Source: an uncultured Acidobacteriota bacterium (GTDB lineage: Bacteria > Acidobacteriota > Terriglobia > Terriglobales > Acidobacteriaceae). From it: DNA of 13,964 nucleotides. The stretch lies in assembly GCA_903832475.1 (NCBI GenBank), contig CAILBQ010000518.1, forward strand, positions 1 to 13,964, written 5' to 3'. A program made the position numbers and the translations under genes. This document shows, in pieces, positions 7,619 through 13,169 of the stretch. How positions within the stretch are numbered: the first letter of the stretch is position 1; the number at the start of each line of letters is the position of its first letter. Under the pieces are notes generated by a model that did no database searches, was not told the origin of the DNA, and saw only the letters and a list, made by a program, of their open reading frames with translations.

Positions 7619-7687
7619 GCCCGACCCGATGGAGACGCCGTTCGCGAGCCTGATCACCCTCCAATTCCTAATAATAGCGGTCCATGA
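7598..7687 (+). CDS. Possible 29-codon leader ORF overlapping the membrane-protein gene
   Basis: A short frame beginning MVAECYHARPDGD with the best ribosome binding site in this region, overlapping the first 71 bases of the following gene in another frame. The peptide has no recognisable family. It may be a translational leader, or it may mark a small frameshift that detached the original start of the membrane-protein gene. I favour a leader or chance over a functional protein. Confidence 0.25.
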   Translation: MVAECYHARPDGDAVREPDHPPIPNNSGP

Positions 7688-8090
7688 TTGGATCGACATT
7701 CCTGGGTGGATCCATGGGAGCAACGCTCAGAAAGTAATTGGACGCACGAAGTTGGCTTGGGCGACGATAGTAAACGTAGTCTTTCCCGGTGTCGAGGTGA
7801 TTCTGGCCTTTCGATATTACCGAATCCCGAAACCCGTCTACGTTCCGAACTATTGGGTTATTTACACGGCGCTGACCGTAGCCTCTGCGATCTTCATGTG
7901 GTGGGTTCCTTATTTCTTTGGGTCTTCCTCGCAACGGCTCTCGACCTACAATCAGATGTACGAAGGGACCCTGCACGTGCTGCCGGTTCGCAAAGGCGAC
8001 CCAGGACCCAACCTGATTCATATCATTTTTCACCTTCTGTTCCTAAGTACGCTCTCGCTGGCGTTGGCCCTTCGTTGCAGAAACGGATGA
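7617..8090 (+). CDS. Four-helix integral membrane protein of unknown function
   Basis: 157 residues with hydrophobic segments near 10-23, 47-66, 80-100 and 134-153, so probably four membrane helices and no signal peptide. The features that look conserved are HDWIDIP (23-29) after the first helix and the loop YNQMYEGTLHVLPVRKGDPGPNLIH (111-135). From memory this style, 'Y..m...T...LP.R.d...PN..H', recurs in uncharacterised membrane proteins of soil bacteria; I cannot name a function. The second methionine at residue 5 is an alternative start. The ATG at 7617 has no Shine-Dalgarno sequence of its own and lies within the hairpin described at 7598-7618. It follows the ICMT-like gene by 69 bp and is probably its operon partner. 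Confidence 0.65.
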   Translation: MPDPMETPFASLITLQFLIIAVHDWIDIPGWIHGSNAQKVIGRTKLAWATIVNVVFPGVEVILAFRYYRIPKPVYVPNYWVIYTALTVASAIFMWWVPYFFGSSSQRLSTYNQMYEGTLHVLPVRKGDPGPNLIHIIFHLLFLSTLSLALALRCRNG

Positions 8091-8157
8091 GATTTCGATC
8101 TTAAGTAAGTCGCGCCGAGTCTTAGGCGTTACCGTGGATCCCTGTACTTTGCCTTAC

Positions 8158-8211
8158 CGCAGCTCTCGGGGGTTTTCGGCACGGATGGTCAACAATTCGA
8201 GAACTGCTGCG
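8158..8211. repeat. Imperfect inverted repeat with a long loop
   Basis: CGCAGC-T-CTCG (8158-8168) faces CGAG-AACT-GCTGCG (8198-8211): ten complementary pairs with a small internal loop and a 29-nt apical loop. It could fold in RNA from either strand, downstream of the membrane-protein gene. There is no T-run, so it is not a clear terminator. Confidence 0.25.
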
Positions 8212-8633
8212 AGCGTGGGCCGCCGAATAGAGCTATCATATCTGCAACCACGCTGCGATGGGTCGGCATGAATGGCTGAGGTTATCGCAGACCGAGCAAG
8301 TCGCCTCTGATTGCGGTGAAGGGATCCACCATGGCACGCGGCACGAATGGACAGATCGAAGGCGACGATTTCGACGGTTCACGGAAGCGCACAGACCCAC
8401 AGGTAATTGTCACCGGACGCGAATTGAGTGCCGACATGATTCTTCCAAGCTGCTTTGTCACGGCGATGCGGCCCACGGTCCCGGCGACAGCCATCTCCCG
8501 CCAGCGTAGAGGATGTAGTGCCGAAGTCGGTTGGCGGATGAACGCGCACGGTTGAGTATTCGAGCAAATCACAGGGTACACCTAGTTAGTGGGGACCCCT
8601 TACTGAAACTTTGAAAAAAACACAAAATACCGC

Positions 8634-8662
8634 TTGCCTATCGTTACACCTTAAGGTGTAAT
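8634..8662 (+). promoter_or_regulatory. Sigma-70-like promoter of the ArsR-type gene
   Basis: TTGCCT (8634-8639) and TGTAAT (8657-8662) with an ideal 17-bp spacer. The -10 ends 7 nt before the GTG start codon at 8669, so the predicted transcript begins at or beside the start codon and would be leaderless. Confidence 0.5.
8644..8661. promoter_or_regulatory. Perfect 18-bp palindromic operator
   Basis: TTACACCTTAAGGTGTAA is its own reverse complement. It fills the spacer and overlaps the -10 of the ArsR promoter, the ideal place for a dimeric winged-helix repressor to block polymerase. The obvious ligand protein is the adjacent ArsR-type product (autoregulation). The palindrome is directly visible; the regulator assignment is inferred. 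Confidence 0.7.
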
Positions 8663-8668
8663 AAAGGT

Positions 8669-9013
8669 GTGGAACAATTGACCGACACACTAAACGCCCT
8701 TTCACATCCGACCCGCCGCGCGATCATCGGGCATTTGGCGAACGGTCCCGCTCGATTCCTGGACGTTGCCAAGCCGTTCGACACAGCCCTGAACGCGGTG
8801 ACCAAGCATCTCAAATTGCTTGAGAGAGCCGGACTGATTGAACGCAGAAGGCAGGGACGAGAGGTCATTATTTCGTTTCGGGCGGAACCACTCCGCGAAG
8901 TGGCGGTATGGGTGCATCAGTATGAGCAGTTCTGGACCGAACGCCTCGACCAGTTTGAGCAGTTTTTTAGGGACAAAAAAACAACCAAAGAAAACAGGGA
9001 GATCAAAAAATGA
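8669..9013 (+). CDS. ArsR-family winged-helix repressor, SRPBCC-linked type
   Basis: A 114-residue DNA-binding protein. LNALSHPTRRAIIGHLA (residues 8-24) is the standard opening of ArsR-family regulators. The recognition helix lies in ALNAVTKHLKLLERAGLI (40-57) and the wing near 58-70. The tail (WVHQYEQFWTERLDQFEQFF, 81-100) is the dimerisation helix typical of ArsR regulators found beside SRPBCC/AHSA1 genes. The protein contains no cysteine, so it lacks the thiolate metal sites of ArsR/SmtB metal sensors; the signal is unknown. The start is GTG at 8669. It ends in an ATGA overlap with the SRPBCC gene, so the two are translationally coupled. It probably represses its own operon through the palindrome at 8644-8661. 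Confidence 0.9.
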   Translation: MEQLTDTLNALSHPTRRAIIGHLANGPARFLDVAKPFDTALNAVTKHLKLLERAGLIERRRQGREVIISFRAEPLREVAVWVHQYEQFWTERLDQFEQFFRDKKTTKENREIKK

Positions 9014-9438
9014 GTAAGGCAAATAAGACGATTGAAGTTAGAGTGGAACGATCAATCCCCGCCCCGATCGGCGAGGTATTCGACGGCTGGCTGGATCCCA
9101 AGATTCCCGGCAATCCCTGGAATATGGCCGACAAGCTGATCCTTAATCCACAGGTGGACGGGTTTTTTTACTGGGCCATCGAAGGGATTCCCCACTACGG
9201 CAGGTTCCTGGAGGTCAAGCGACCGGCTCGAATTGAGCATACCTGGATGTCACCGAATACGTCAGGGTTGGAGTCGATGGTCACGGTGACTTTTAAGAGC
9301 AAAGGCAGGAACACATTGATGACCCTCGTGCATTCCGGCCTTCCAGACACCGCTGGCGGGCGCTCGCACGAGAAGGGTTGGAACTATTTCTTGGATAGCG
9401 TTCTTAGCTATCATGCGAAGAAGTCACCCGTCTCCTGA
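9010..9438 (+). CDS. SRPBCC/AHSA1-domain protein
   Basis: 142 residues of the START-like ligand-binding fold (SRPBCC superfamily, AHSA1 branch: 'activator of Hsp90 ATPase homologue 1-like'). The opening VERSIPAPIGEVFDGWLDP, the central GRFLEVKRPARIEHTW and the ending HEKGWNYFLDSVLSYH are typical. Such proteins form a hydrophobic cavity. Many are paired with ArsR-type regulators, but a common biochemical role is not established; binding a small hydrophobic compound is the usual guess. It begins in the ATGA overlap with the ArsR-type gene and has a good ribosome binding site (AGGGAG, 8996-9001, 8 nt upstream). Length is normal. No signal peptide, so cytoplasmic. Confidence 0.88.
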   Translation: MSKANKTIEVRVERSIPAPIGEVFDGWLDPKIPGNPWNMADKLILNPQVDGFFYWAIEGIPHYGRFLEVKRPARIEHTWMSPNTSGLESMVTVTFKSKGRNTLMTLVHSGLPDTAGGRSHEKGWNYFLDSVLSYHAKKSPVS

Positions 9439-9501
9439 GTCACACAGGGACTTCGTCGTCGAAACCACTACTCAGGCAAACGAGCATATAGGCCCACATT
9501 T

Positions 9502-9816
9502 ATGAAATTTATCCTGATCTCACGACATACGAACGGCTCTGAAATCCCCGAGAATGAAAGAGAACAAAACTTGAAGGACATGGGTGAGTGGATCGCGCTG
9601 CTCAAACCTGAGTTTGCGATGCCAGTCAGAAGCGGGACAAGTGTCACATTAAATAGGGTCGAGAAATATCGCGGGGATGTCGGCGGAGTGATCGTCTTTG
9701 AGGCCGAAACTATGGATCGAGCGGTCGCGCTTGCCCAGAAGTCGCCTGGACTGAAATACGGATTCACACACGAAGTATTTCCGGAAATTTCGCTCGACCA
9801 AGCGGCTCGCCAGTAG
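9502..9816 (+). CDS. YCII-like small protein
   Basis: 104 residues resembling the YCII/YciI-related family, an alpha-beta ferredoxin-like dimeric fold. It opens with a beta strand MKFILISRH, has a helix around NLKDMGEWIALLKPE, a strand GGVIVFEAETMDRAVALAQKSPGL characteristic of the family, and a closing strand (YGFTHEVFPEI). Family members include bacterial anti-sigma-linked DGPF proteins and small dehydrochlorinase-like proteins; the active-site His-Asp pair of catalytic members is not obvious here, so the function is unknown. The start ATG at 9502 has a weak GG-containing site about 10 nt upstream. It lies 63 bp after the SRPBCC gene in the same direction, so it may belong to the same transcript. 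Confidence 0.7.
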   Translation: MKFILISRHTNGSEIPENEREQNLKDMGEWIALLKPEFAMPVRSGTSVTLNRVEKYRGDVGGVIVFEAETMDRAVALAQKSPGLKYGFTHEVFPEISLDQAARQ

Positions 9817-10038
9817 GGTGGGAGTCGGGCCCCTACGCGACCTTGATCCTCCTGCTTCCATCGACCGCCTTGTTCACCAAGCCACGATCCCTGGGTTCAA
9901 CGTCGGGGAATCTGCGCCAACGCCGCCAAAAGGCGTCAATATAGACCGTATCTGGAATATTGGCTCGAATCAGTGCCTGCGAAACGATAAGCATCAGGCG
10001 GTCAAGCCGCTTCATTCATCGTTTAGCCCCCAAAGAAC

Positions 10039-10314
10039 ATGCCAAAATACGTAATCGAACGCGAAATACCAGGCGCAGGGAAACTCACCCCGGAGGAGCT
10101 GCATGGCATCTCCCAGAAATCATGCAGCGTCTTGAAGAATCTCGGGCCGCAAATTCAGTGGCTTGAAAGCTACGTAACCGATGACAAGATCTATTGCGTG
10201 TACATAGCGCCGAACGAAGCGACCGTGCGCGAGCACGCGAAGCAGGGCGGGTTTCCGGCCAACCGAGTTTCAGAGGTCAGGAAAATCATCGACCCAACGA
10301 CCTCGGAAGGCTAA
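10039..10314 (+). CDS. DUF4242-domain protein
   Basis: 91 residues that match the DUF4242 family closely in style: MPKYVIEREIPGAGKLTPEEL at the start, SQKSCSVLKNLGPQIQW (25-41), then SYVTDDKIYCVYIAPNEATVREHA and GGFPANRVSEV. The fold is a small ferredoxin-like alpha-beta barrel half; some relatives were described as nickel-binding, but the role of this branch is unknown. Cysteines at about 29 and 54 are visible and could matter for a metal or redox role (inference). Start ATG at 10039 with a weak ribosome binding site. It precedes the lipocalin-like gene by 62 bp and follows the YCII-like gene by 222 bp. Confidence 0.85.
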   Translation: MPKYVIEREIPGAGKLTPEELHGISQKSCSVLKNLGPQIQWLESYVTDDKIYCVYIAPNEATVREHAKQGGFPANRVSEVRKIIDPTTSEG

Positions 10315-10376
10315 CCGCGGGTTCGAAGTCCACGGCTGACGCGGGCAACCTCAACGTTGCCGCATACAAGCTACCG

Positions 10377-10817
10377 ATGGACCCATTGAGTGTAGTCTTT
10401 CCTGGGACGTGGAAGCTGATTCGTCGTACCGACTGTAACCGCGAGGGCGAGCGGCGGGCTGAGCCGTCTCTAGGCGAATATCCCGTCGCCTTGCTCTTTT
10501 ATGACAGGGCAGGGAATTTCGCCGCACAGTTTATGAAACGGGATCGCTCCGGTCCGATCAGTGATGCAGTTGCAAGTGGCTTGAACAACAGTCGTGCGCA
10601 AGGTGGCTACGACGCTTACTTCGGCACCTATACGATCGACGACGCGGAGAAGACGGTGACCCAGCGGCTTGTCGGCGCACTTTCAAGGGAGAACGTGGGC
10701 ATGGTCGTGACTCGAAAGATGCTGGTTCAAGGCGATATCCTTACCATTAAGCTCGAAACTACCTCTGCTGAGGGTGAAGTGGTCATCCGCACCCTGATCT
10801 GGTCCCGCGTCAGTTAG
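10377..10817 (+). CDS. Lipocalin-like domain protein
   Basis: 146 residues of the bacterial lipocalin-like family (Lipocalin_5 style), a small beta-barrel thought to bind hydrophobic ligands. Typical features are FPGTWKLIRRT near the N-terminus, LGEYPVALLFYDRAGNFAAQFMKRDR in the middle, YFGTYTIDDAEKTVTQRL and the closing strands LTIKLETTSAEGEVVIRTLIWSRV. The frame is open further upstream to 10194, but that extension overlaps the DUF4242 gene and has no protein-like text; ATG at 10377 puts the domain at the usual position. There is no signal peptide, so it is probably cytoplasmic. It closes a plus-strand run of small-ligand-type proteins starting with the ArsR-type gene. Confidence 0.75.
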   Translation: MDPLSVVFPGTWKLIRRTDCNREGERRAEPSLGEYPVALLFYDRAGNFAAQFMKRDRSGPISDAVASGLNNSRAQGGYDAYFGTYTIDDAEKTVTQRLVGALSRENVGMVVTRKMLVQGDILTIKLETTSAEGEVVIRTLIWSRVS

Positions 10818-11188
10818 CTTTCAGTAGGAACGATCGTTGCTCCGCTCCGGTGTCGGGGTCCCTCAGATTCCATTTTAGTTTGCACACGTTGGGCCGGCTC
10901 CTGCGGTAAGTTTGATCGCTCCTGTTTTCTGAGCCGGCCAAGGCTTGACACCTGAATCCGTCTCCAGGCCCAACCTTCGTTCGACGAATGCACTTCGGAT
11001 TTCCGCTCAATTCTTTTCGCCCGGCGTGCCGTCGCGGCCCCGTGCACCGCTAACGGTTCACTGTTTTCTGGTAGCGAGGACCCCACGGCCCTTTCTAAAC
11101 TTTAACTGCTATAGTTAACCACTTACCCCTGCCCGTTGCCTTTCGTCTCCATGTTTGCTTCGCGCGCACGCCATCCGTAAGCTGGCAC
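10818..11188. other. Intergenic stretch before the propeller gene
   Basis: 371 bp without a recognisable gene. Minus-strand frames of 66 and 90 codons (10810-11086) overlap each other and show no family features. A 6-5-6 inverted repeat lies at 11102-11118. A promoter for the propeller gene must be here but is not obvious. Confidence 0.5.
11102..11118. promoter_or_regulatory. Inverted repeat TTAACT-N5-AGTTAA, possible operator
   Basis: TTAACT (11102-11107) and AGTTAA (11113-11118) are exact reverse complements separated by GCTAT, 70-87 bp upstream of the propeller start codon. The AT-rich island stands out in GC-rich surroundings. It may be an operator or part of a promoter; no regulator gene is adjacent. 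Confidence 0.35.
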
Positions 11189-12181
11189 ATGCTCCACGTT
11201 GCCGCCCGCTTCGCGCTGCCGGTTTTCCTGCTGGCTGCCACCGCAGGCGCCGTCTCGGAGACGCCCGTTCCACTCGATTTGGCGGCGGTCCGGGTTCCGA
11301 TGTCCACCCTGGCCCCGGCCGATACCATCAAGCTCGGTGGTTCGCCGGATTGGATGGCCCTCACGCCCGACGCGGTCTGGGTTGCCAACGACCAGCTCAA
11401 ATGCGTGCAGCGCATCGATCTCCGTACCCGGCAGCTGGTTGCTGCGGTCGCCTTTCCCACCGCCCCGAGCTCCGGCCTGGCCGCGGGCTTCGGCAGCATC
11501 TGGGTTCCGCTCGACGGCCAGGCCGGAGGACTCGCCCGCATCGATATCAGCACCAGCCGGGTTGCGGCCCGGCTGCCCTTTCCGCCGGGGAACGACGAAG
11601 GCGGCATTGCCGTCAGCCCCGACAGCGTCTGGCTCGTCACGGACATCCGCGGAACGCTGCTGCGGATCGATCCCGACAAAAACATCGTGCGGCAGACCAT
11701 CGCGCTGCCCCCGGGCTCTTTCAATCCCCTCTATGCAGACGGCATCGTCTGGGTGACGGGCTTTGAAACCAACGTGCTCACCGCCGTCGAGGCCCATTCA
11801 GGAGCGATCCTCGCAACGATCCCCGTCGGACCGCATCCTCGCTTCCTCACGTCCGCGTTCGGCTCCATCTGGACGCTCAATCAGGGCGATGGGACCATCA
11901 CGAGAGTGGACCAGCGCACCCGTCGCGTGGTGGCCACCATCGTCGCCGGCCTTTCGGGGCACGGCGGCGACATCTGCGCCGGCGCCGACGCCATCTGGGC
12001 CACGTTGGAAGGTTTCCCCCTGACCAAGATCAATCCCGCAACAAATCGTGTCGTCCGCCAATGGGCCGGACCCGGTGGCGACGAAGTGCGCTACGGGTTT
12101 GGCTCGCTCTGGTTGACCCACCTCCGAGCCGGCCTGCTCTGGCGCATTCCCGTATCCGCGGCGCCTCCGGGAACGCCGTGA
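11189..12181 (+). CDS. Exported seven-bladed beta-propeller protein (YVTN/Vgb-like)
   Basis: 330 residues: a signal peptide (MLHVAARFALPVFLLAATAGAVSE), then seven repeats of about 40 residues, each built as [G/D]-[S/A]-[I/V]-W-[V/L/A/T] ... G-x-[L/I]-x-R-[I/V]-D. Examples are DAVWVAND, GSIWVPLDG, DSVWLVTD, GIVWVTG, GSIWTLNQ, DAIWATLEG and GSLWLTH. Seven such blades close into a propeller. The family includes YVTN-repeat surface proteins, SMP-30-like hydrolases and virginiamycin B lyase. The lyase's catalytic residues cannot be confirmed here, so an enzymatic role is not claimed; binding or scaffolding outside the cytoplasm is equally possible. The gene is clearly richer in G and C at third codon positions than its neighbours. 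It stands alone, with more than 370 bp on each side. Confidence 0.8.
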   Translation: MLHVAARFALPVFLLAATAGAVSETPVPLDLAAVRVPMSTLAPADTIKLGGSPDWMALTPDAVWVANDQLKCVQRIDLRTRQLVAAVAFPTAPSSGLAAGFGSIWVPLDGQAGGLARIDISTSRVAARLPFPPGNDEGGIAVSPDSVWLVTDIRGTLLRIDPDKNIVRQTIALPPGSFNPLYADGIVWVTGFETNVLTAVEAHSGAILATIPVGPHPRFLTSAFGSIWTLNQGDGTITRVDQRTRRVVATIVAGLSGHGGDICAGADAIWATLEGFPLTKINPATNRVVRQWAGPGGDEVRYGFGSLWLTHLRAGLLWRIPVSAAPPGTP

Positions 12182-12267
12182 AGGAAAGGGGCCCACGGGA
12201 GAAACCGATGGCCCAAGTATCAAATGAGCAAGGGCCAAGATTGAGTCGAATGCTCAGCTCACAGTTT

Positions 12268-12288
12268 GCGGTGCTCGATCCGCACCGC
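12268..12288. repeat. Perfect 7-bp inverted repeat GCGGTGC / GCACCGC
   Basis: Stem GCGGTGC (12268-12274) and GCACCGC (12282-12288) with a 7-nt loop, about 90 bp after the propeller stop. No T-run follows immediately, though TTTTTTT occurs 25 nt later (12313-12319). It may help end propeller transcription. Confidence 0.3.
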
Positions 12289-12510
12289 TGAAAACAATTT
12301 GAAACGCCGAGGTTTTTTTCGGGATCCCTAATTTATCGAAGTTAACCGTTGTTCGACAAACACCCTTCGACTCTTGCCTGCAGTAAAGGGAGATCTCGTT
12401 CCAGTTTGTTTTATGGTCGTGGCTGCCCGAGTCGGGATAGGCCATAGGGGCGTCACTCATTACCGATGCCGTAGCTACGTGTGGAGCTGTTTACAACGCG
12501 AAGTACCGAC

Positions 12511-12533
12511 GAAGTCCATGTTTGATGGACTTC
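12511..12533. repeat. Perfect 9-bp hairpin GAAGTCCAT / ATGGACTTC
   Basis: Arms at 12511-12519 and 12525-12533 with a 5-nt loop (GTTTG). It lies about 90 bp upstream of the nucleotidyltransferase start. There is no T-run after it, so a simple terminator is unlikely. It could be a structured leader element, a regulator site, or the trace of a past recombination or insertion event. Confidence 0.45.
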
Positions 12534-12602
12534 AAGTTATCGGCACTATGCTGTTGGTAGATAATGAATTAAATGATGCTTGTCTTAGCTTGAGTTTGTA
12601 TT

Positions 12603-12620
12603 AAACGTTACGTAACGTTT
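12603..12620. promoter_or_regulatory. Perfect 18-bp palindrome at the nucleotidyltransferase start
   Basis: AAACGTTACGTAACGTTT equals its own reverse complement and ends 3 nt before the ATG at 12624, occupying the place of promoter and ribosome binding site. This is the typical position of an autoregulatory operator in toxin-antitoxin units. A protein bound here would block transcription or early elongation. There is no Shine-Dalgarno sequence between it and the ATG. Confidence 0.7.
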
Positions 12621-12623
12621 TTC

Positions 12624-13169
12624 ATGTCATACGAATCACTAAGCCGTGCCCGCATTACCCAAGCGTTGCGCCGTCTTGGTGAGTTGGCGTTAGATCAAAA
12701 GGTGACCCTGGAAGTGTCGCTTTATGGAGGTGCAGTATTCACCCTTGTTTATGGGTCGCGTGAGGCGACAAAGGATGTCGACGACGTTGTACGGCAGAGC
12801 GAAGTAGCTAAAGTGTTAGCCGATAGGGTGGCCAGGGAACTGGCGCTCCCAAATGACTGGCTTTACGATGACGTCAGGCAATTCTTGGCCGAAAAGGAGG
12901 CCAAACGCGAGCTGCCACAAAGCGAATTCGGCGAAGGCCTCCGGGTTTCCGTTCCCACCGCTGCGTATCTCTTGGCGATGAAACTTCGGGCCTGTCGTCC
13001 TCCGCTGCCTGGCTATGCTGGCGACTATGGGGATATTCGATTCCTCGTCGAAAAGATGCAGATAGGTTCGGTGGAAGCCGCTGAAGCGATACACGACAGA
13101 TTTTTCCCACACGATGTAGTGCCCGAAGCGGCAAAAGAGGTCGTAAAATCAGCAATCGAACTCCCGTGA
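12624..13169 (+). CDS. DUF6036/AbiEii-like nucleotidyltransferase
   Basis: 181 residues resembling small minimal nucleotidyltransferases of the DUF6036/AbiEii-like group. The N-terminal strand-turn LYGGAVFTLVYGSREATKDVDDV (33-55) has the G35-G36 motif and the D51-x-D53 metal pair, which is the core of the polymerase-beta fold. The later helix LLAMKLRACRPPLPGYAGDYGDI (116-138) with K120 and D134/D137 matches the conserved 'KL.A...RD..DI' segment. Such proteins usually act as the toxin, or a toxin-like enzyme adding nucleotides to RNA or proteins, in two-gene modules; which substrate this one uses is unknown. The ATG at 12624 sits right behind the palindrome and has no ribosome binding site. 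It overlaps the next gene by 4 nt (GTGA), indicating coupled translation. Base composition is more AT-rich than the core genes, which suggests an accessory module. Confidence 0.78.
   Translation: MSYESLSRARITQALRRLGELALDQKVTLEVSLYGGAVFTLVYGSREATKDVDDVVRQSEVAKVLADRVARELALPNDWLYDDVRQFLAEKEAKRELPQSEFGEGLRVSVPTAAYLLAMKLRACRPPLPGYAGDYGDIRFLVEKMQIGSVEAAEAIHDRFFPHDVVPEAAKEVVKSAIELP

Larger units (their letters stand above)
8091..8668. other. Long stretch without a convincing gene
   Basis: 578 bp between the membrane-protein gene and the ArsR-type gene. Open frames exist on both strands (up to about 100 codons on the minus strand, 8282-8581), but none has a ribosome binding site or recognisable protein text, and they overlap each other. 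It contains an imperfect inverted repeat (8158-8211), and its last 60 bp hold the ArsR promoter. It may be decayed coding sequence. Confidence 0.5.
12182..12623. other. AT-richer intergenic region upstream of the nucleotidyltransferase module
   Basis: 442 bp with no recognisable gene. Composition shifts from GC-rich at the left to AT-rich after about 12290. It contains three visible structures: an inverted repeat at 12268-12288, a 9-bp perfect hairpin at 12511-12533 and the 18-bp palindrome at 12603-12620. The promoter of the module lies here; TATTAA (12598-12603) is a possible -10 without a good -35. Confidence 0.5.

Noticed and set aside
8282..8581. Minus-strand 99-codon and plus-strand 79-codon frames
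   Set aside because: They overlap on opposite strands, lack ribosome binding sites and show no recognisable protein features.
10810..11086. Minus-strand frames of 66-90 codons, possibly an insertion-sequence remnant
   Set aside because: No transposase motif, terminal inverted repeat or target duplication is visible, and the frames overlap each other.
11123..11797. Long minus-strand frames across the propeller gene
   Set aside because: These are shadow frames caused by the high third-position GC of the propeller gene; the plus-strand product has a signal peptide and seven clear repeats.
12511..12533. Integron attC site
   Set aside because: The core-site consensus (GTTRRRY and its partner) is missing at the expected places and no integrase is present; only a plain hairpin remains.
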